Shown in pieces: positions 16,399 to 24,872 of a stretch of DNA of 64,000 nucleotides (position 1 is its first letter; every line of letters begins with the position of its first letter). This DNA comes from Actinomadura macra NBRC 14102. Lineage in GTDB: Bacteria; Actinomycetota; Actinomycetes; Streptosporangiales; Streptosporangiaceae. The notes below the pieces were generated by a model that was given only the letters and a program-made list of their open reading frames with translations, made no database searches and was not told the DNA's origin. Made by a program: the position numbers and the translations under genes. The stretch lies in contig NZ_BCQT01000019.1 in NCBI RefSeq assembly GCF_001552215.1, forward strand, positions 62,001 through 126,000, read 5' to 3'.

Positions 16399-17535
16399 AT
16401 GTTCTTCTCTTTCCGTCCGGCCGAGGAGCTCAAGCCCGACGACGTCTGTGCCTTCCTGTTCGCCGGCACCGGCTCGACGGGAGTACCCGACCTGCTGTCG
16501 GCGGCCCGCTGGGGACCGGCCGCCGCCCGCGCCGTCGCCGACGTCCTGGACGCGGCACAGGAAGGCCTGCCGCCCCGCTGGCCGTCGCTGCGCACGATCC
16601 TGCTGGACGACCCGTCCCACTACCGCGCGGCGGTCCGCGTCCCGGGCGTCGCGCAGTTGTGCGGGTACGCGGCGTCGGTCGCGGTCGACCGGGCGCTGCG
16701 GACGGCCGGCATCCAGCCCGCCCACGCGGTCGGGCAGAGTTTCGGGGAGATCGCCGCACTGGTGTGCGCGGGGGCGTTCGGCGTCGCCGACGGCGCCCGG
16801 ATGGCCACCGGGCTGGTGGAGGTGCTGGCGCGCCGCGGCGCGGGCGGCGGGATGGGGCTGCTGGAGGCCGGCGAGGACGGCACCCGCGACTGCATCAGGG
16901 CGGCGGGCGCGCCGCAGGTGGTGGTGGCCTGCCTGAACGCGCCGTCGGTGACGGTGGTCAGCGGCCCCGCCGGGCCGCTGGAGGCGGTGCTGGCGGCCGC
17001 CGCGCGGCGGGGGGTGCGGGCCGTGCGGCTCGCGGTGCCCTACCTGTCGCACCATCCGGCGATGGCCGGCGCCGACCAGGAGTGGTACGAGATGATCCGC
17101 GGGTTCCCGCAGCGGACCCTGGAGGTGCGGGTGCACTCCCCGGTGCGCGGTGGCGCCTACACCGACGCCGACGACCTGCACCGGGCACTGGCCGACTGCA
17201 TCGTCAGGCCGGTACGGCTGCCGGAGGCCCTGCGGGCCGTGCACGCCGCGGGCGCCACGGTGTTCACCGAGGCCGGCCCGGGCAGCGCGCTGTGCGAGTG
17301 CGCGCGGCTGTCAGTGCCCGGCGCGCGGACGCTGGCGCCGCTGCGCTCCCGGTCGCGCCAGACGGCGGCGGGCCGGGAGCCGTCCGGGACGTCGGGCCGG
17401 GTGGCTCACCACGCTCCCGGAGGCCTCCCAGGAGACGCGCACGGGGACGCGCTGGCCGCGCCCGGGCCCGGCAAGTCCGCGGCGGGCATCGCCCCGGACA
17501 GTGACCGTGAACAGGAGGACCACGATGGCCACTGA
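16399..17535 (+). CDS. Acyltransferase (FabD/PKS-AT-like)
   Basis: 378-residue ACP acyltransferase-fold protein. 'AFLFAGTGS' corresponds to the 'FxFPGQG' start, the nucleophile Ser114 sits in 'GQSFGE' (family 'GHSxGE', with Gln instead of His), and the catalytic His is probably in 'VPYLSHHPAM'; the C-terminal 'FTEAGPGSALCECAR' matches the AT end. The last 60 or so residues are low-complexity. It should load an acyl group on a carrier protein, or hydrolyse or transfer it in trans. No carrier protein gene is adjacent. It overlaps the acyl-CoA oxidase-like gene by 11 bases and is divergent from KASIII. Confidence 0.88.
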   Translation: MFFSFRPAEELKPDDVCAFLFAGTGSTGVPDLLSAARWGPAAARAVADVLDAAQEGLPPRWPSLRTILLDDPSHYRAAVRVPGVAQLCGYAASVAVDRALRTAGIQPAHAVGQSFGEIAALVCAGAFGVADGARMATGLVEVLARRGAGGGMGLLEAGEDGTRDCIRAAGAPQVVVACLNAPSVTVVSGPAGPLEAVLAAAARRGVRAVRLAVPYLSHHPAMAGADQEWYEMIRGFPQRTLEVRVHSPVRGGAYTDADDLHRALADCIVRPVRLPEALRAVHAAGATVFTEAGPGSALCECARLSVPGARTLAPLRSRSRQTAAGREPSGTSGRVAHHAPGGLPGDAHGDALAAPGPGKSAAGIAPDSDREQEDHDGH

Positions 17536-19570
17536 TGGCAGCGACACCGATGGCAGCGACACCACCGGTGATCCCGCACCTGCCCCCGCCCCGGATCCTT
17601 CCTCGAATCCCGCCCCGGACATCGGCGGTGACCTCGGCGCAGGCTCGGGCATCGATCCTGGCGCCCATGCCGGCAGGGTGCCGGAGGGCCTGCTGGAGTT
17701 CGTGCACGGCCCGTCCCTGGACGGCCGGGCGCGGGCGTGGCTGGCGAAGGCCGTCCCGCCGGACTGCGTCGAGTATCCCGACGGGCTGACCGCCCGCGAG
17801 CGGCAGGCCCTCACCTACGCGCGGCTGCGGCGGGCCGGGCGGGCGGCGCCACCCGCCGCGGCGTTACTGGAGGATCCCGCGGCGCTGTGCGCGCTGCTGG
17901 AGCGCGCGGCGACCGCCGATCCGGCGCTCTTCCACGTCATGCTGCTGCACTACACCCTGGCGCTGGCGCCGATCCTGCGGTTCGGCGCGGAGCAGGAGGG
18001 GCCGCGGGCCGAACGCGCGGCGCTAGAGTCGATGGAGACGTTCGGAACGCTGCTGATGACCGAGGTCGGGCGCAGCAACAGCCACCTGTCGCCGCGGACC
18101 GTGGCCCGCCACGACCCCTCCGGCGGCGGGTTCGTGCTGACCACCCCGGACGCGGCGGCCGCCAAGTTCCCCACCAACACCGCGCATCCCCAGGTCCCCA
18201 AGACCGCCGCGGTGTACGCGACGCTGGTGCACGGGGGCGTCGAACGCGGGGTGTTCGTGTTCGTGGTGCCGCTGCGCGACGGTGGCGGCGCCGTCGCGGA
18301 CGGGGTACGGGTCGTGGCGGCGCCGGAGACCTCGGGTCTGCCGGTCGACTACGCGGCGGTGCTGCTGGAGGACCTGCGGGTGCCGTACGAGTCGTGGCTG
18401 CGCGACGGCGCCCGTATCGACGCCGCCGGAGCGTTCCACGATCCGGCGGGGTCGGCGGCGGCGCGGCTGACACGGTCGATGGGGATCGCGCCGCCGGTGT
18501 GGCGGGCGGTGATCTCGGCGTCGGCGGCGGTGTGCCGGGCGTCGGCCGGGGTGCTGCTGGCGCACTCGGCGGGCCGCGGCACGCTGGGGCGGCTGGCGCC
18601 GCGGCGGCTGCTGACCGACTACCGCAACCAGCAGGAGGCGATGCTGGGGGCGCTGGCGTCGGCGTACGCGCTGACGGCGGTCGCCGGGCACGTCACGTCG
18701 CGGCGCGCGGCGCCCGGACCGGGGCCAGAGCCGACGCCAGGGCCGGCCGCGGCCGGGCCGGGGACAGCCGGGGCGGGGGCTGGGCAAGGGGCGGCGTGGG
18801 CGCCCTGGTCGGCGGTCGACCGGGACTTGGCGTTGCTGAAGGCCGCCACGACCGCTCAGGCGCAGGAGACGGTGTCGCTGTGCCGGGTGCACAGCGGCGC
18901 GCCGGGGTTCGCGGCGGTGGAGCGGTTGAACGCCTACCGGGGCTTGACGCACGCCTACACCAGCGCCGGTGGGGACAACCAGCTGATCCTGTACGACACG
19001 GCGCGGGCGATGGCCGGCCTGGACGGCTACGCCCCACCGGACGCCCCACCGGACGGCGGGGCGGGTCCGCCGGACGGCGGGGATCTGGAGTCCCCGCGGG
19101 TGTGGCTGTTTGTGGCGCGTGAGGCCGAGCGGCGGATGCGTGACCGGCTCGCCGGGCGGGTGGAGGCGGCGCTGCGGGCGGGCGGGGACCCCTTCGCCGC
19201 CTGGAACGACAACCTGGTGCTGGCGGCGCGGACGGCGACAGCGTGCGCGGACCGGATGATCCTGGAGATCGTGGCGGCGGCGGTGCAGTCGGGTCCCGCA
19301 GTGCTGCGTCCGGTGCTGGGTCTGCATGCGCTGAACTGGCTGGACCGCCGTGCCGGGGAGCTGCTGAACGAGGGGGTGGTGGCGCCGGGGGTCCTGGACG
19401 AGGTGTGGGCGTTGCGGCGCCGGGCGTGCGAGGCGCTGGCGCCGCGTGCGGCGGAGCTGGTGGCGGCGTTCGAGTTGCCGGCCGCGGTCACCGCGCCGCC
19501 CGCGTCCTTCACCGGATCGTGCCCCGGTTCGGGTTCCGGCTCGTCCGGTGGGCGGGTCACGGAGGTCTGA
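17525..19570 (+). CDS. Acyl-CoA dehydrogenase/oxidase-like flavoprotein
   Basis: 681-residue protein of the acyl-CoA oxidase size class. After a Pro/Asp/Gly-rich N-terminal tail (about 50 residues) come an alpha-helical domain, a middle beta region ('TLLMTEVGRSNSHL' near residue 178, matching 'aMTEpgaGSN'; then 'KFPTNTAHPQVPKTAAVYA') and a long C-terminal helical part ('RLNAYRGLTHAYTSAGGDNQLILYDTARAM', like the oxidase C-terminal domain). A low-complexity Gly/Pro insert lies near residues 395-425. It should introduce or use a C=C bond in an acyl thioester with FAD. ATG has AGGAGG 8 bases ahead. Co-transcribed with the AT gene. Confidence 0.85.
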   Translation: MATDGSDTDGSDTTGDPAPAPAPDPSSNPAPDIGGDLGAGSGIDPGAHAGRVPEGLLEFVHGPSLDGRARAWLAKAVPPDCVEYPDGLTARERQALTYARLRRAGRAAPPAAALLEDPAALCALLERAATADPALFHVMLLHYTLALAPILRFGAEQEGPRAERAALESMETFGTLLMTEVGRSNSHLSPRTVARHDPSGGGFVLTTPDAAAAKFPTNTAHPQVPKTAAVYATLVHGGVERGVFVFVVPLRDGGGAVADGVRVVAAPETSGLPVDYAAVLLEDLRVPYESWLRDGARIDAAGAFHDPAGSAAARLTRSMGIAPPVWRAVISASAAVCRASAGVLLAHSAGRGTLGRLAPRRLLTDYRNQQEAMLGALASAYALTAVAGHVTSRRAAPGPGPEPTPGPAAAGPGTAGAGAGQGAAWAPWSAVDRDLALLKAATTAQAQETVSLCRVHSGAPGFAAVERLNAYRGLTHAYTSAGGDNQLILYDTARAMAGLDGYAPPDAPPDGGAGPPDGGDLESPRVWLFVAREAERRMRDRLAGRVEAALRAGGDPFAAWNDNLVLAARTATACADRMILEIVAAAVQSGPAVLRPVLGLHALNWLDRRAGELLNEGVVAPGVLDEVWALRRRACEALAPRAAELVAAFELPAAVTAPPASFTGSCPGSGSGSSGGRVTEV

Positions 19571-19703
19571 AGCGGAGGAAAAGGCCACGCCACGCCGCGA
19601 GTTCGCGAAGGATGCGGGGGAACCCGCGTCGGGTGGCTACCGTTCTCGTTACAGACCGCGCGGGTGACAGGCACCCGCACCGGCCGATACGGAGGTAGAC
19701 ACA

Positions 19704-20279
19704 GTGGGAGTCAGTCTGAGCAAGGGCGGCAACGTCTCGTTGACGAAGGAGGCTCCCGGACTGACCGCCGTCGTGGTGGGTCTGGGCTGGGACGTGCGGA
19801 CCACGACCGGAACCGACTTCGACCTCGACGCCAGTGCCCTGCTGTGCTCGGCGGAGAACAAGGTCCTTTCGGACCAGCACTTTGTGTTCTTCAACAACCT
19901 CAAGAGCCCCGATGGCTCGGTCGAGCACACCGGCGACAACCTCACCGGTGAGGGCGAGGGTGACGACGAGCAGATCAAGGTGGGCCTGTCGACCGTCCCG
20001 GCCGAGGTGTCCAAGATCGTTTTTCCGGTCTCCATCTATGACGCCGACGGCCGCCAGCAGAGCTTCGGGCAGGTCCGCAACGCGTTCATCCGCGTGGTGA
20101 ACCAGGCCGACGGCAACGAGATCGCGCGTTACGACCTGTCGGAGGACGCCTCGACCGAGACGGCGATGGTCTTCGGTGAGCTGTACCGCAACGGAGCGGA
20201 GTGGAAGTTCCGCGCGGTGGGTCAGGGCTATGCCTCGGGCCTTGCGGGCATCGCCTCCGACTTTGGCGTCAACGTCTGA
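19704..20279 (+). CDS. TerD family protein
   Basis: 191-residue single TerD domain. It has 'GVSLSKGGNVSLTKEAPGL' at the N-terminus, 'VGLGWDVR', calcium-binding acidic 'DFDLDASALLC', 'FVFFNNLKSPDGSVEHTGDNLTGEGEGDDE' and 'YDADGRQQSFGQVRNAFIRV'. TerD proteins bind Ca2+ through the Asp pairs and are linked to tellurite and general stress; in actinomycetes single terD genes affect differentiation. No other ter genes are beside it. GTG 19704 has GGAGGT 8 bases ahead. A hairpin follows the stop. Confidence 0.95.
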   Translation: MGVSLSKGGNVSLTKEAPGLTAVVVGLGWDVRTTTGTDFDLDASALLCSAENKVLSDQHFVFFNNLKSPDGSVEHTGDNLTGEGEGDDEQIKVGLSTVPAEVSKIVFPVSIYDADGRQQSFGQVRNAFIRVVNQADGNEIARYDLSEDASTETAMVFGELYRNGAEWKFRAVGQGYASGLAGIASDFGVNV

Positions 20280-20298
20280 GGGTCCCGGTCCGGCGTGT

Positions 20299-20335
20299 GC
20301 GGGGCGTCCCGGCCTGCTGGTCCGGGGCGCCCCGC
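20299..20335. terminator. Hairpin between terD and RidA genes
   Basis: 14-bp stem (20299-20312 with 20322-20335) containing one G-U wobble and a 9-base loop, between two convergent genes. Confidence 0.65.
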
Positions 20336-20368
20336 CGCGCGTCCGGCCGGGGTCGGGCGGGGACGGGG

Positions 20369-20797
20369 TCAGGCGGGGACGACGGCCATGGCCTCGATCT
20401 CGACGAGCAGGTCGTCGCGGACGAGCCGGGGCACCTCGATGAGGGAGGCGGCGGGGGACAGGCCCGCGGGCAGCATCTGGGTGCGGACGGCGCGGACGAT
20501 GCCGACCTGGCGGGCGTCGCGCAGGAAGTAGCCGAGCCGGACGAGGTGTTCCCAGCCGGCGCCGGCGGCGGTGAGTGCGGCGTGCAGGTTGGTGAACACC
20601 TGCCGGGTCTGGGCCTCCAGGTCGCCGGGACCGACGAGGTTCCCGGCGGCGTCCAGGGCGATCTGGCCGCTGAGGACGATCAGCCGTCCGGGCAGGTCGA
20701 TGCAGACCGCGTGGCTGTATCCGGGGCCGGGCGGGACGGTGGGCGCGTTGATCTCGCGGATGCCCGTGCCGGCGCGCGGGGTGGTGTGTTCGGTCAC
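20369..20797 (-). CDS. RidA family protein
   Basis: 142-residue RidA/YjgF-like protein: 'YSHAVCIDLPGRLIVLSGQIALDAAGNLVG', 'LEAQTRQVFTNLHAALTAAGAGWEHLVRL' and C-terminal 'VPRLVRDDLLVEIEAMAVVP'. In characterised members an Arg in the C-terminal 'vpRL...VEIeA' block hydrolyses reactive enamines or imines; an Arg is present here. The start is GTG at 20797 with TAGCGT 6 bases upstream and no Shine-Dalgarno, pointing to a leaderless message. Confidence 0.92.
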   Translation of the reverse strand: MTEHTTPRAGTGIREINAPTVPPGPGYSHAVCIDLPGRLIVLSGQIALDAAGNLVGPGDLEAQTRQVFTNLHAALTAAGAGWEHLVRLGYFLRDARQVGIVRAVRTQMLPAGLSPAASLIEVPRLVRDDLLVEIEAMAVVPA

Positions 20798-20803
20798 AAG
20801 ATC

Positions 20804-20809
20804 ACGCTA
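20804..20809 (-). promoter_or_regulatory. -10 hexamer TAGCGT of RidA gene
   Basis: TAGCGT on the minus strand, 6 bases before the GTG start. Leaderless arrangement. Confidence 0.6.
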
Positions 20810-20869
20810 CCGGTGCGGGTGGGGCCCGCCCCCGGAGGGACGCCGGTGCCGGTGATGATCCTTGCCTGC

Positions 20870-20875
20870 GACAAT
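20870..20875 (+). promoter_or_regulatory. -10-like GACAAT before HAD gene
   Basis: GACAAT, 6 bases, ATG 20882. GACAAT is a variant -10; the same hexamer stands 7 bases before the likely start of the kinase gene at 61518. Confidence 0.45.
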
Positions 20876-20881
20876 GGGGGT

Positions 20882-21664
20882 ATGACCGAGCGCGGGCCGA
20901 TCGAGTTCTGGCTGACGGACATGGACGGGGTCCTGGTGCACGAGGGCCGGCCCGTTCCGGGCGCGGAGGACTTCGTGCGGGCGCTGTCGGCGTCGGGTAA
21001 GCCGTTCCTCATCCTGACCAACAACTCGATCTACACGCGGCGCGACCTGTCGGCGCGGCTGGCGGCGCTTGGCCTGGAGGTCCCGGCCGAGTCGATCTGG
21101 ACGTCGGCGCTGGCGACGGCGCGGTTCCTGGCCGATCAGCGGCCGGAGGGCGCGGCGTATGTGATCGGTGAGGCGGGGTTGACGACGGCGCTGCACGAGG
21201 CCGACTACGTGCTGACCGACATCGATCCCGACTATGTGGTGCTGGGCGAGACCCGTACCTACAGTTTCTCGCAGATCACGCGGGCGATCCGGCTGGTGGA
21301 GGGCGGCGCGCGGTTCGTGGCGACCAATCCCGACCCGGTCGGCCCGTCGCCGGAGGGGTCGCTGCCGGCGTGCGGCGCGGTCGCGGCGATGATCACCCGG
21401 GCGACGGGGGTGGAGCCCTACTTCGTCGGCAAGCCGAACCCGCTGATGATGCGGACGGCGCTGAACGTGGTGGGCGGGCACAGTGAGCGCACCGCGATGA
21501 TCGGCGATCGGATGGACACCGACATCGTCGCGGGCGTGGAGGCGGGGCTGGAGACGATCCTGGTGCTGTCGGGGGTGACGCGCAAGGAGGAGATCGAGCG
21601 GTTCCCGTTCCGTCCGTCCCGGGTGGTGCCCTCGATCGCGGATCTGCTCGATCTGGTGGTCTGA
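20882..21664 (+). CDS. HAD-IIA family sugar/nucleotide phosphatase
   Basis: 260-residue HAD phosphatase, NagD-like. Motif I 'WLTDMDGVLVHEG' (DxD nucleophile near residue 14), motif II 'ILTNNS', motif III Lys in 'FVGKPNPLMMRTAL' and motif IV 'MIGDRMDTDIVAGVEAGL'. The cap between motifs II and III is of the C2 type used by NagD and pyridoxal or p-nitrophenyl phosphatases. Exact substrate unknown. It is divergent from the RidA gene; the ATG is preceded by GACAAT at leaderless spacing. Confidence 0.93.
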   Translation: MTERGPIEFWLTDMDGVLVHEGRPVPGAEDFVRALSASGKPFLILTNNSIYTRRDLSARLAALGLEVPAESIWTSALATARFLADQRPEGAAYVIGEAGLTTALHEADYVLTDIDPDYVVLGETRTYSFSQITRAIRLVEGGARFVATNPDPVGPSPEGSLPACGAVAAMITRATGVEPYFVGKPNPLMMRTALNVVGGHSERTAMIGDRMDTDIVAGVEAGLETILVLSGVTRKEEIERFPFRPSRVVPSIADLLDLVV

Positions 21665-21842
21665 CCTGCGCGGCGGCGCTTGGCCCGGCTGGTGAGGCGG
21701 CCATGTTTGGGCGGTGCCGCGATGGCTACATCCCCGGGAGTTCATCCCATCGCACCGGCGGCGCATCGGGGGCCGGGGGGCGTGGCGGAGCGGCGCGGGG
21801 CGCCGGCGGGTGTCCGCGCCGTGCCTCCGCTGCGCGGTTGTG

Positions 21843-22718
21843 GTGCCCGACGCCGACCGGAGCATCGTGCACGAGCCCACCGATCCGTCCGCTGTGCGAT
21901 GTCCGGGGCAGCGTGGCCTGTGGTGGCGCGGCTGGAAGGTCGGGGCGGCGGCCGCGCTGGCCGCGGTGGTGCTCGGGGCGGGTGGGGCGGCCGCGCTGCT
22001 GGCGGCCGGGGGTGGGGATCGCGCTGGTTCCGGCGGTGGTCCGGGCGGTGCCCTCGGCGAAGGTGGTGGCGGCGCCGGTGGGCGTCCGGGTCTGGGGGGC
22101 GGACGGCCGGGGGCGGCGTCGGCGTTGGCGGCGCCGGCCGGTCCGGTGGTGAACGGGCGGCGGCAGCCGGCGCGGGTGCCGGTCCCGGAGTCGGCGGGCG
22201 GGCGGTACGAGCGGGTGCCGGGGACGGCGGTCCCGGCGCGGGCGTCGGGCGGGACCCTCCTCCGGTACACCGTGGAGGTGGAGCGGGGGCTGCCGGTGGC
22301 CGGCGGGGGGTTCGCGGCGGAGGTGCACCGGGTGTTGAACGATCCGCGCGGCTGGGGGCGGGGCGGTGTGCTGCGGTTCCAGCGGGTGGATCGGGGGCCG
22401 GTGCGGTTCCGGGTGGCGCTGTCGAGTCCGGCGCTGACCGACCGGATGTGCGCGCCGCTGGTGACGGGCGGGGAACTGTCGTGCAGCAGCGGGGGCCGTT
22501 CGGTGATCAACGCGCGCCGGTACGGGGAGGGCGCGGTCACCTATGGCGGGGATCTGGCGTCCTACCGCGAGTACGTCATCAACCATGAGGTGGGGCATGC
22601 GCTGGGGCATGGGCACCAGCGGTGCCCGGGGGCGGGGGTGCGGGCGCCGGTGATGGTGCAGCAGACCAAGTCGCTGGGCGGGTGCCGTCCGAATCCGTGG
22701 CCGTTCCCGCGGGACTGA
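21843..22718 (+). CDS. DUF3152-type secreted metalloprotease-like protein
   Basis: About 291 residues: a short cytoplasmic tail, one membrane or signal helix ('VGAAAALAAVVLGAGGAAALLAAG'), a long Gly/Pro-rich linker, then a compact domain ending with zinc protease motif 'NHEVGHALGHGHQRC' (HExxHxxxxxH). Cys residues near 'DRMCAPL', 'ELSCSSG', 'QRCPG' and 'GGCRPN' may form disulfides outside the cell. DUF3152 is an actinobacterial family of unknown substrate. The start is uncertain: the frame is open back to GTG 21714, but codon use before 21840 looks non-coding, so I give GTG 21843. Confidence 0.75.
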   Translation: MPDADRSIVHEPTDPSAVRCPGQRGLWWRGWKVGAAAALAAVVLGAGGAAALLAAGGGDRAGSGGGPGGALGEGGGGAGGRPGLGGGRPGAASALAAPAGPVVNGRRQPARVPVPESAGGRYERVPGTAVPARASGGTLLRYTVEVERGLPVAGGGFAAEVHRVLNDPRGWGRGGVLRFQRVDRGPVRFRVALSSPALTDRMCAPLVTGGELSCSSGGRSVINARRYGEGAVTYGGDLASYREYVINHEVGHALGHGHQRCPGAGVRAPVMVQQTKSLGGCRPNPWPFPRD

Positions 22719-22753
22719 CGGTCGCGGCAGGGGCCGGCGGGGTGCTGGCAGGG

Positions 22754-23173
22754 TCAGCTGAAGGCGCCGAGGGCGGTCATCATGCCGAGGGTGTCGGAGA
22801 CGACCCAGTATTCGGCGAGCCTGCCGTCGCGCGCGCGGAAGATGTCGTGGCCGGCGAAGGCGATGGGGGTGCCGGGTGCGGCGGTGGCGCCGGGGATGCC
22901 GCCGCGGTAGGTGCCGTGGAAGCTCCATCCGGCGGCGATCATGCCGTCGCTGATGACGGGGCCGACGTCCAGGGTGGTGCGGACGGCGGTGAAGTACTCG
23001 TGGGAGCGGCGGACCTGGTCGGCGGCCTGACCGGGGCCGTTCACGCGCAGACCGGGCCAGTGGCCGGTGAAGTCGGCGGTGAGGATCTCCTCGGCGACGT
23101 CGAAGGCGCCGGTCCAGACCTCGAAGAGCCAACGCCGGTAGAGCTCCTGCAGCGCATCGGTCGGGGTGTTCAT
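22754..23173 (-). CDS. SnoaL-like ester cyclase family protein
   Basis: 139-residue NTF2-like alpha+beta protein: 'ALQELYRRWLFEVWTGAFDVAEEILTADFTGHWPG' at the N-terminus, 'VISDGMIAAGWSFHGTYRGG' in the middle and 'GHDIFRARDGRLAEYWVVSDTLGMMTALG' at the end. This is the SnoaL-like polyketide cyclase/ester cyclase pattern. Most stand-alone members have no known substrate. CAGCGT stands 7 bases before ATG, a weaker form of the leaderless element seen elsewhere. Confidence 0.85.
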   Translation of the reverse strand: MNTPTDALQELYRRWLFEVWTGAFDVAEEILTADFTGHWPGLRVNGPGQAADQVRRSHEYFTAVRTTLDVGPVISDGMIAAGWSFHGTYRGGIPGATAAPGTPIAFAGHDIFRARDGRLAEYWVVSDTLGMMTALGAFS

Positions 23174-23241
23174 GCCCTCTACGCTGGGGTTCGGCCCGCG
23201 GGAATGTCAAACGGCCCCGCGAGGGCCCCCGGGAGGTGACC

Positions 23242-23865
23242 ATGCGGATGATCAGGAGTGGTGGTTCGCATGAGCTGGCGGTTCGCCGGTCCCGGTTCGT
23301 GTGCACGCTCGCGCGGGTGGCCGGGGAGGCGGAGGCGGTGGAGTTCCTGGTGGCGCACCGGCGGGCGCATCGGGACGCGACGCACAACTGCACCGCCTAT
23401 GTGGTGGGGGAGCGCGGTGAGATCGCCAAGAGCAGCGATGACGGGGAGCCGGCGGGGACGGCGGGGGTCCCGATGCTGGAGGTGTTGCTGCGGCGGGGCC
23501 TGACCGGGACGGCGGCGGTGGTGACGCGCTATTTCGGTGGGGTGAAGCTGGGCGCGGGTGGGCTGGTGCGCGCCTACGGGCAGGCGGTCGCCGGGGCGCT
23601 GGAGGCGGTGGGGCTGGTGGAGTTGCGTCCGGTGGTGTGGATGACGGTGGGGGTGGAGTACGCGCTGGCGGGGCGTTTCCTGGGGGATCTGCATGGGCGG
23701 GGGCCGGCGCCGGCCGCTGTGCGGTACGGCGCGGGGGTGGAGGCGGAGGTGGTGGTGCCGGTGGCTGAGGTGGCGGCGTTCGAGGCGTGGGCGGCGGAGG
23801 TCACCGGCGGCCGGGCGCGGGTCCGGCGGGGCGCCGCGGGTTTCGTGGAGGTACCGGTCCCCTGA
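23242..23865 (+). CDS. YigZ/IMPACT family protein
   Basis: 207-residue two-domain IMPACT-like protein. The N-terminal domain carries 'SRFVCTLARV', 'THNCTAYVVGERGEIAKSSDDGEPAGTAGVPMLEVL' and 'TRYFGGVKLGAGGLVRAYGQAV', the family signature; the C-terminal half is the DUF1949-type ferredoxin-like domain. E. coli YigZ binds nucleic acid, and the eukaryotic homologue acts in translation control; the bacterial role is unsettled. ATG 23242 follows GGGAGG; GTG 23236 lies on the Shine-Dalgarno itself, so I rejected it. Confidence 0.93.
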   Translation: MRMIRSGGSHELAVRRSRFVCTLARVAGEAEAVEFLVAHRRAHRDATHNCTAYVVGERGEIAKSSDDGEPAGTAGVPMLEVLLRRGLTGTAAVVTRYFGGVKLGAGGLVRAYGQAVAGALEAVGLVELRPVVWMTVGVEYALAGRFLGDLHGRGPAPAAVRYGAGVEAEVVVPVAEVAAFEAWAAEVTGGRARVRRGAAGFVEVPVP

Positions 23866-23891
23866 TCAGGTCGGGTGGGCGAGTCTGCTGG

Positions 23892-24860
23892 TCAGGTTAG
23901 GGCCTGGACGGGAGTGTCGGTGGCCTTTGGTGCAGGGGGTGGGGCCGGTGGCGAGGTGGCGGCGCGCAGGCGACGGAGCATGCGGGCGTCGGTGAAGCCG
24001 ACGGCGTGGGCGGCGGCCTGGGTGGTGGCGCCTTGCCCGATGAGGTGTTCGGCGTGTTCGAGGCGGAGTTCCTGCTGGTAGCGCAGGGGGGTGAGGCCGG
24101 TGGCGGCGGTGAAACGGCGGGTGAGGGTGCGTGCGCTGACGCCGGTGGCGGCGGCGAGGCCGGCCAGGGGCAGCGGGCGGGTGTAGCCGGTGTCGATGAG
24201 GTCCTGGGTGCGGTGGACGGCGTCGTTGAGGTGGGCGCGGTGCCGGAGCATGGCGCTGGTCTGGGGTTCGTCGCCGTTGCGGCGGGCGTAGACGACCATG
24301 GCGCGGGCGATGCGGGCGGCGACGCCGGGGCCGTGGCGGGTGGCGGTCAGGTGCAGGGCGAGGTCGATGCCGCTGGCGATGCCGGCGGCGGTGATGACGC
24401 GGTCGTCGGTGACGTACAGGACGTCGCGGACGACGGTGGCGCGGCGGTGGCGGCGGGCCAGCGCGTCCTGGAGGCGGTGGTGGGTGGTGCAGCGGCGGCC
24501 GTCCAGCAGCCCGGCGTGGCCGAGGGCGAACGCGCCGGCACAGACGCTGGCGACCAGGCCGCCGGCGGCGTGGTGGCGGGCGAGGCGCTCGGCGGTGGCG
24601 TCGGTGATGGGGGCGGTGTGGGGGCCGGTGGGGTCCTGGTGCCAGCCGGGGACGATGAGGATGTCGGCGGGGGTGAGGTCGGGCCAGGTGGTGGTGGCCC
24701 GCAGGGGCAGGCCCTGGGCGCTGGTGAGGTCTTCCTGTTCGGCGACGTAGGCGAGCCGGTAGGGGTGGCCGCTCTCGGCGGCGGTGGAGAACACCTGCGC
24801 GGGTCCGGCGAGGTCGAGCAGGTGCAGTCCGGGGACGAGCAGGAAGACGATCTGGCTCAC
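23892..24860 (-). CDS. GlxA-type transcriptional regulator (DJ-1/PfpI + AraC HTH)
   Basis: 322-residue two-domain regulator. Residues 1-190 are a DJ-1/PfpI-like domain ('VFLLVPGLHLLDLAGPAQVF', 'DILIVPGW', nucleophile-elbow 'VASVCAGAFALGHAGLLDGRRCTTHH'). Residues about 215-320 are an AraC/XylS double helix-turn-helix ('LAGLAAATGVSARTLTRRFTAATGLTPLRYQQELRLEHAEHLIGQG'). Such regulators respond to small metabolites. It starts with GTG, with TAGGAT 9 bases upstream. The isochorismatase gene lies 12 bases upstream on the same strand, so the two may form one operon. Confidence 0.94.
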   Translation of the reverse strand: MSQIVFLLVPGLHLLDLAGPAQVFSTAAESGHPYRLAYVAEQEDLTSAQGLPLRATTTWPDLTPADILIVPGWHQDPTGPHTAPITDATAERLARHHAAGGLVASVCAGAFALGHAGLLDGRRCTTHHRLQDALARRHRRATVVRDVLYVTDDRVITAAGIASGIDLALHLTATRHGPGVAARIARAMVVYARRNGDEPQTSAMLRHRAHLNDAVHRTQDLIDTGYTRPLPLAGLAAATGVSARTLTRRFTAATGLTPLRYQQELRLEHAEHLIGQGATTQAAAHAVGFTDARMLRRLRAATSPPAPPPAPKATDTPVQALT

Positions 24861-24872
24861 GATCCGGTCATC

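Noticed and set aside
19704..20279. Tellurite-resistance (ter) operon
   Set aside because: Only one terD-like gene is present, with no terB, terC, terZ or related genes beside it.
21714..21842. N-terminal extension of the DUF3152 gene
   Set aside because: Codon choice there (for example CTA, CCA, CGA) and lack of family resemblance suggest it is not translated, though the start is uncertain.
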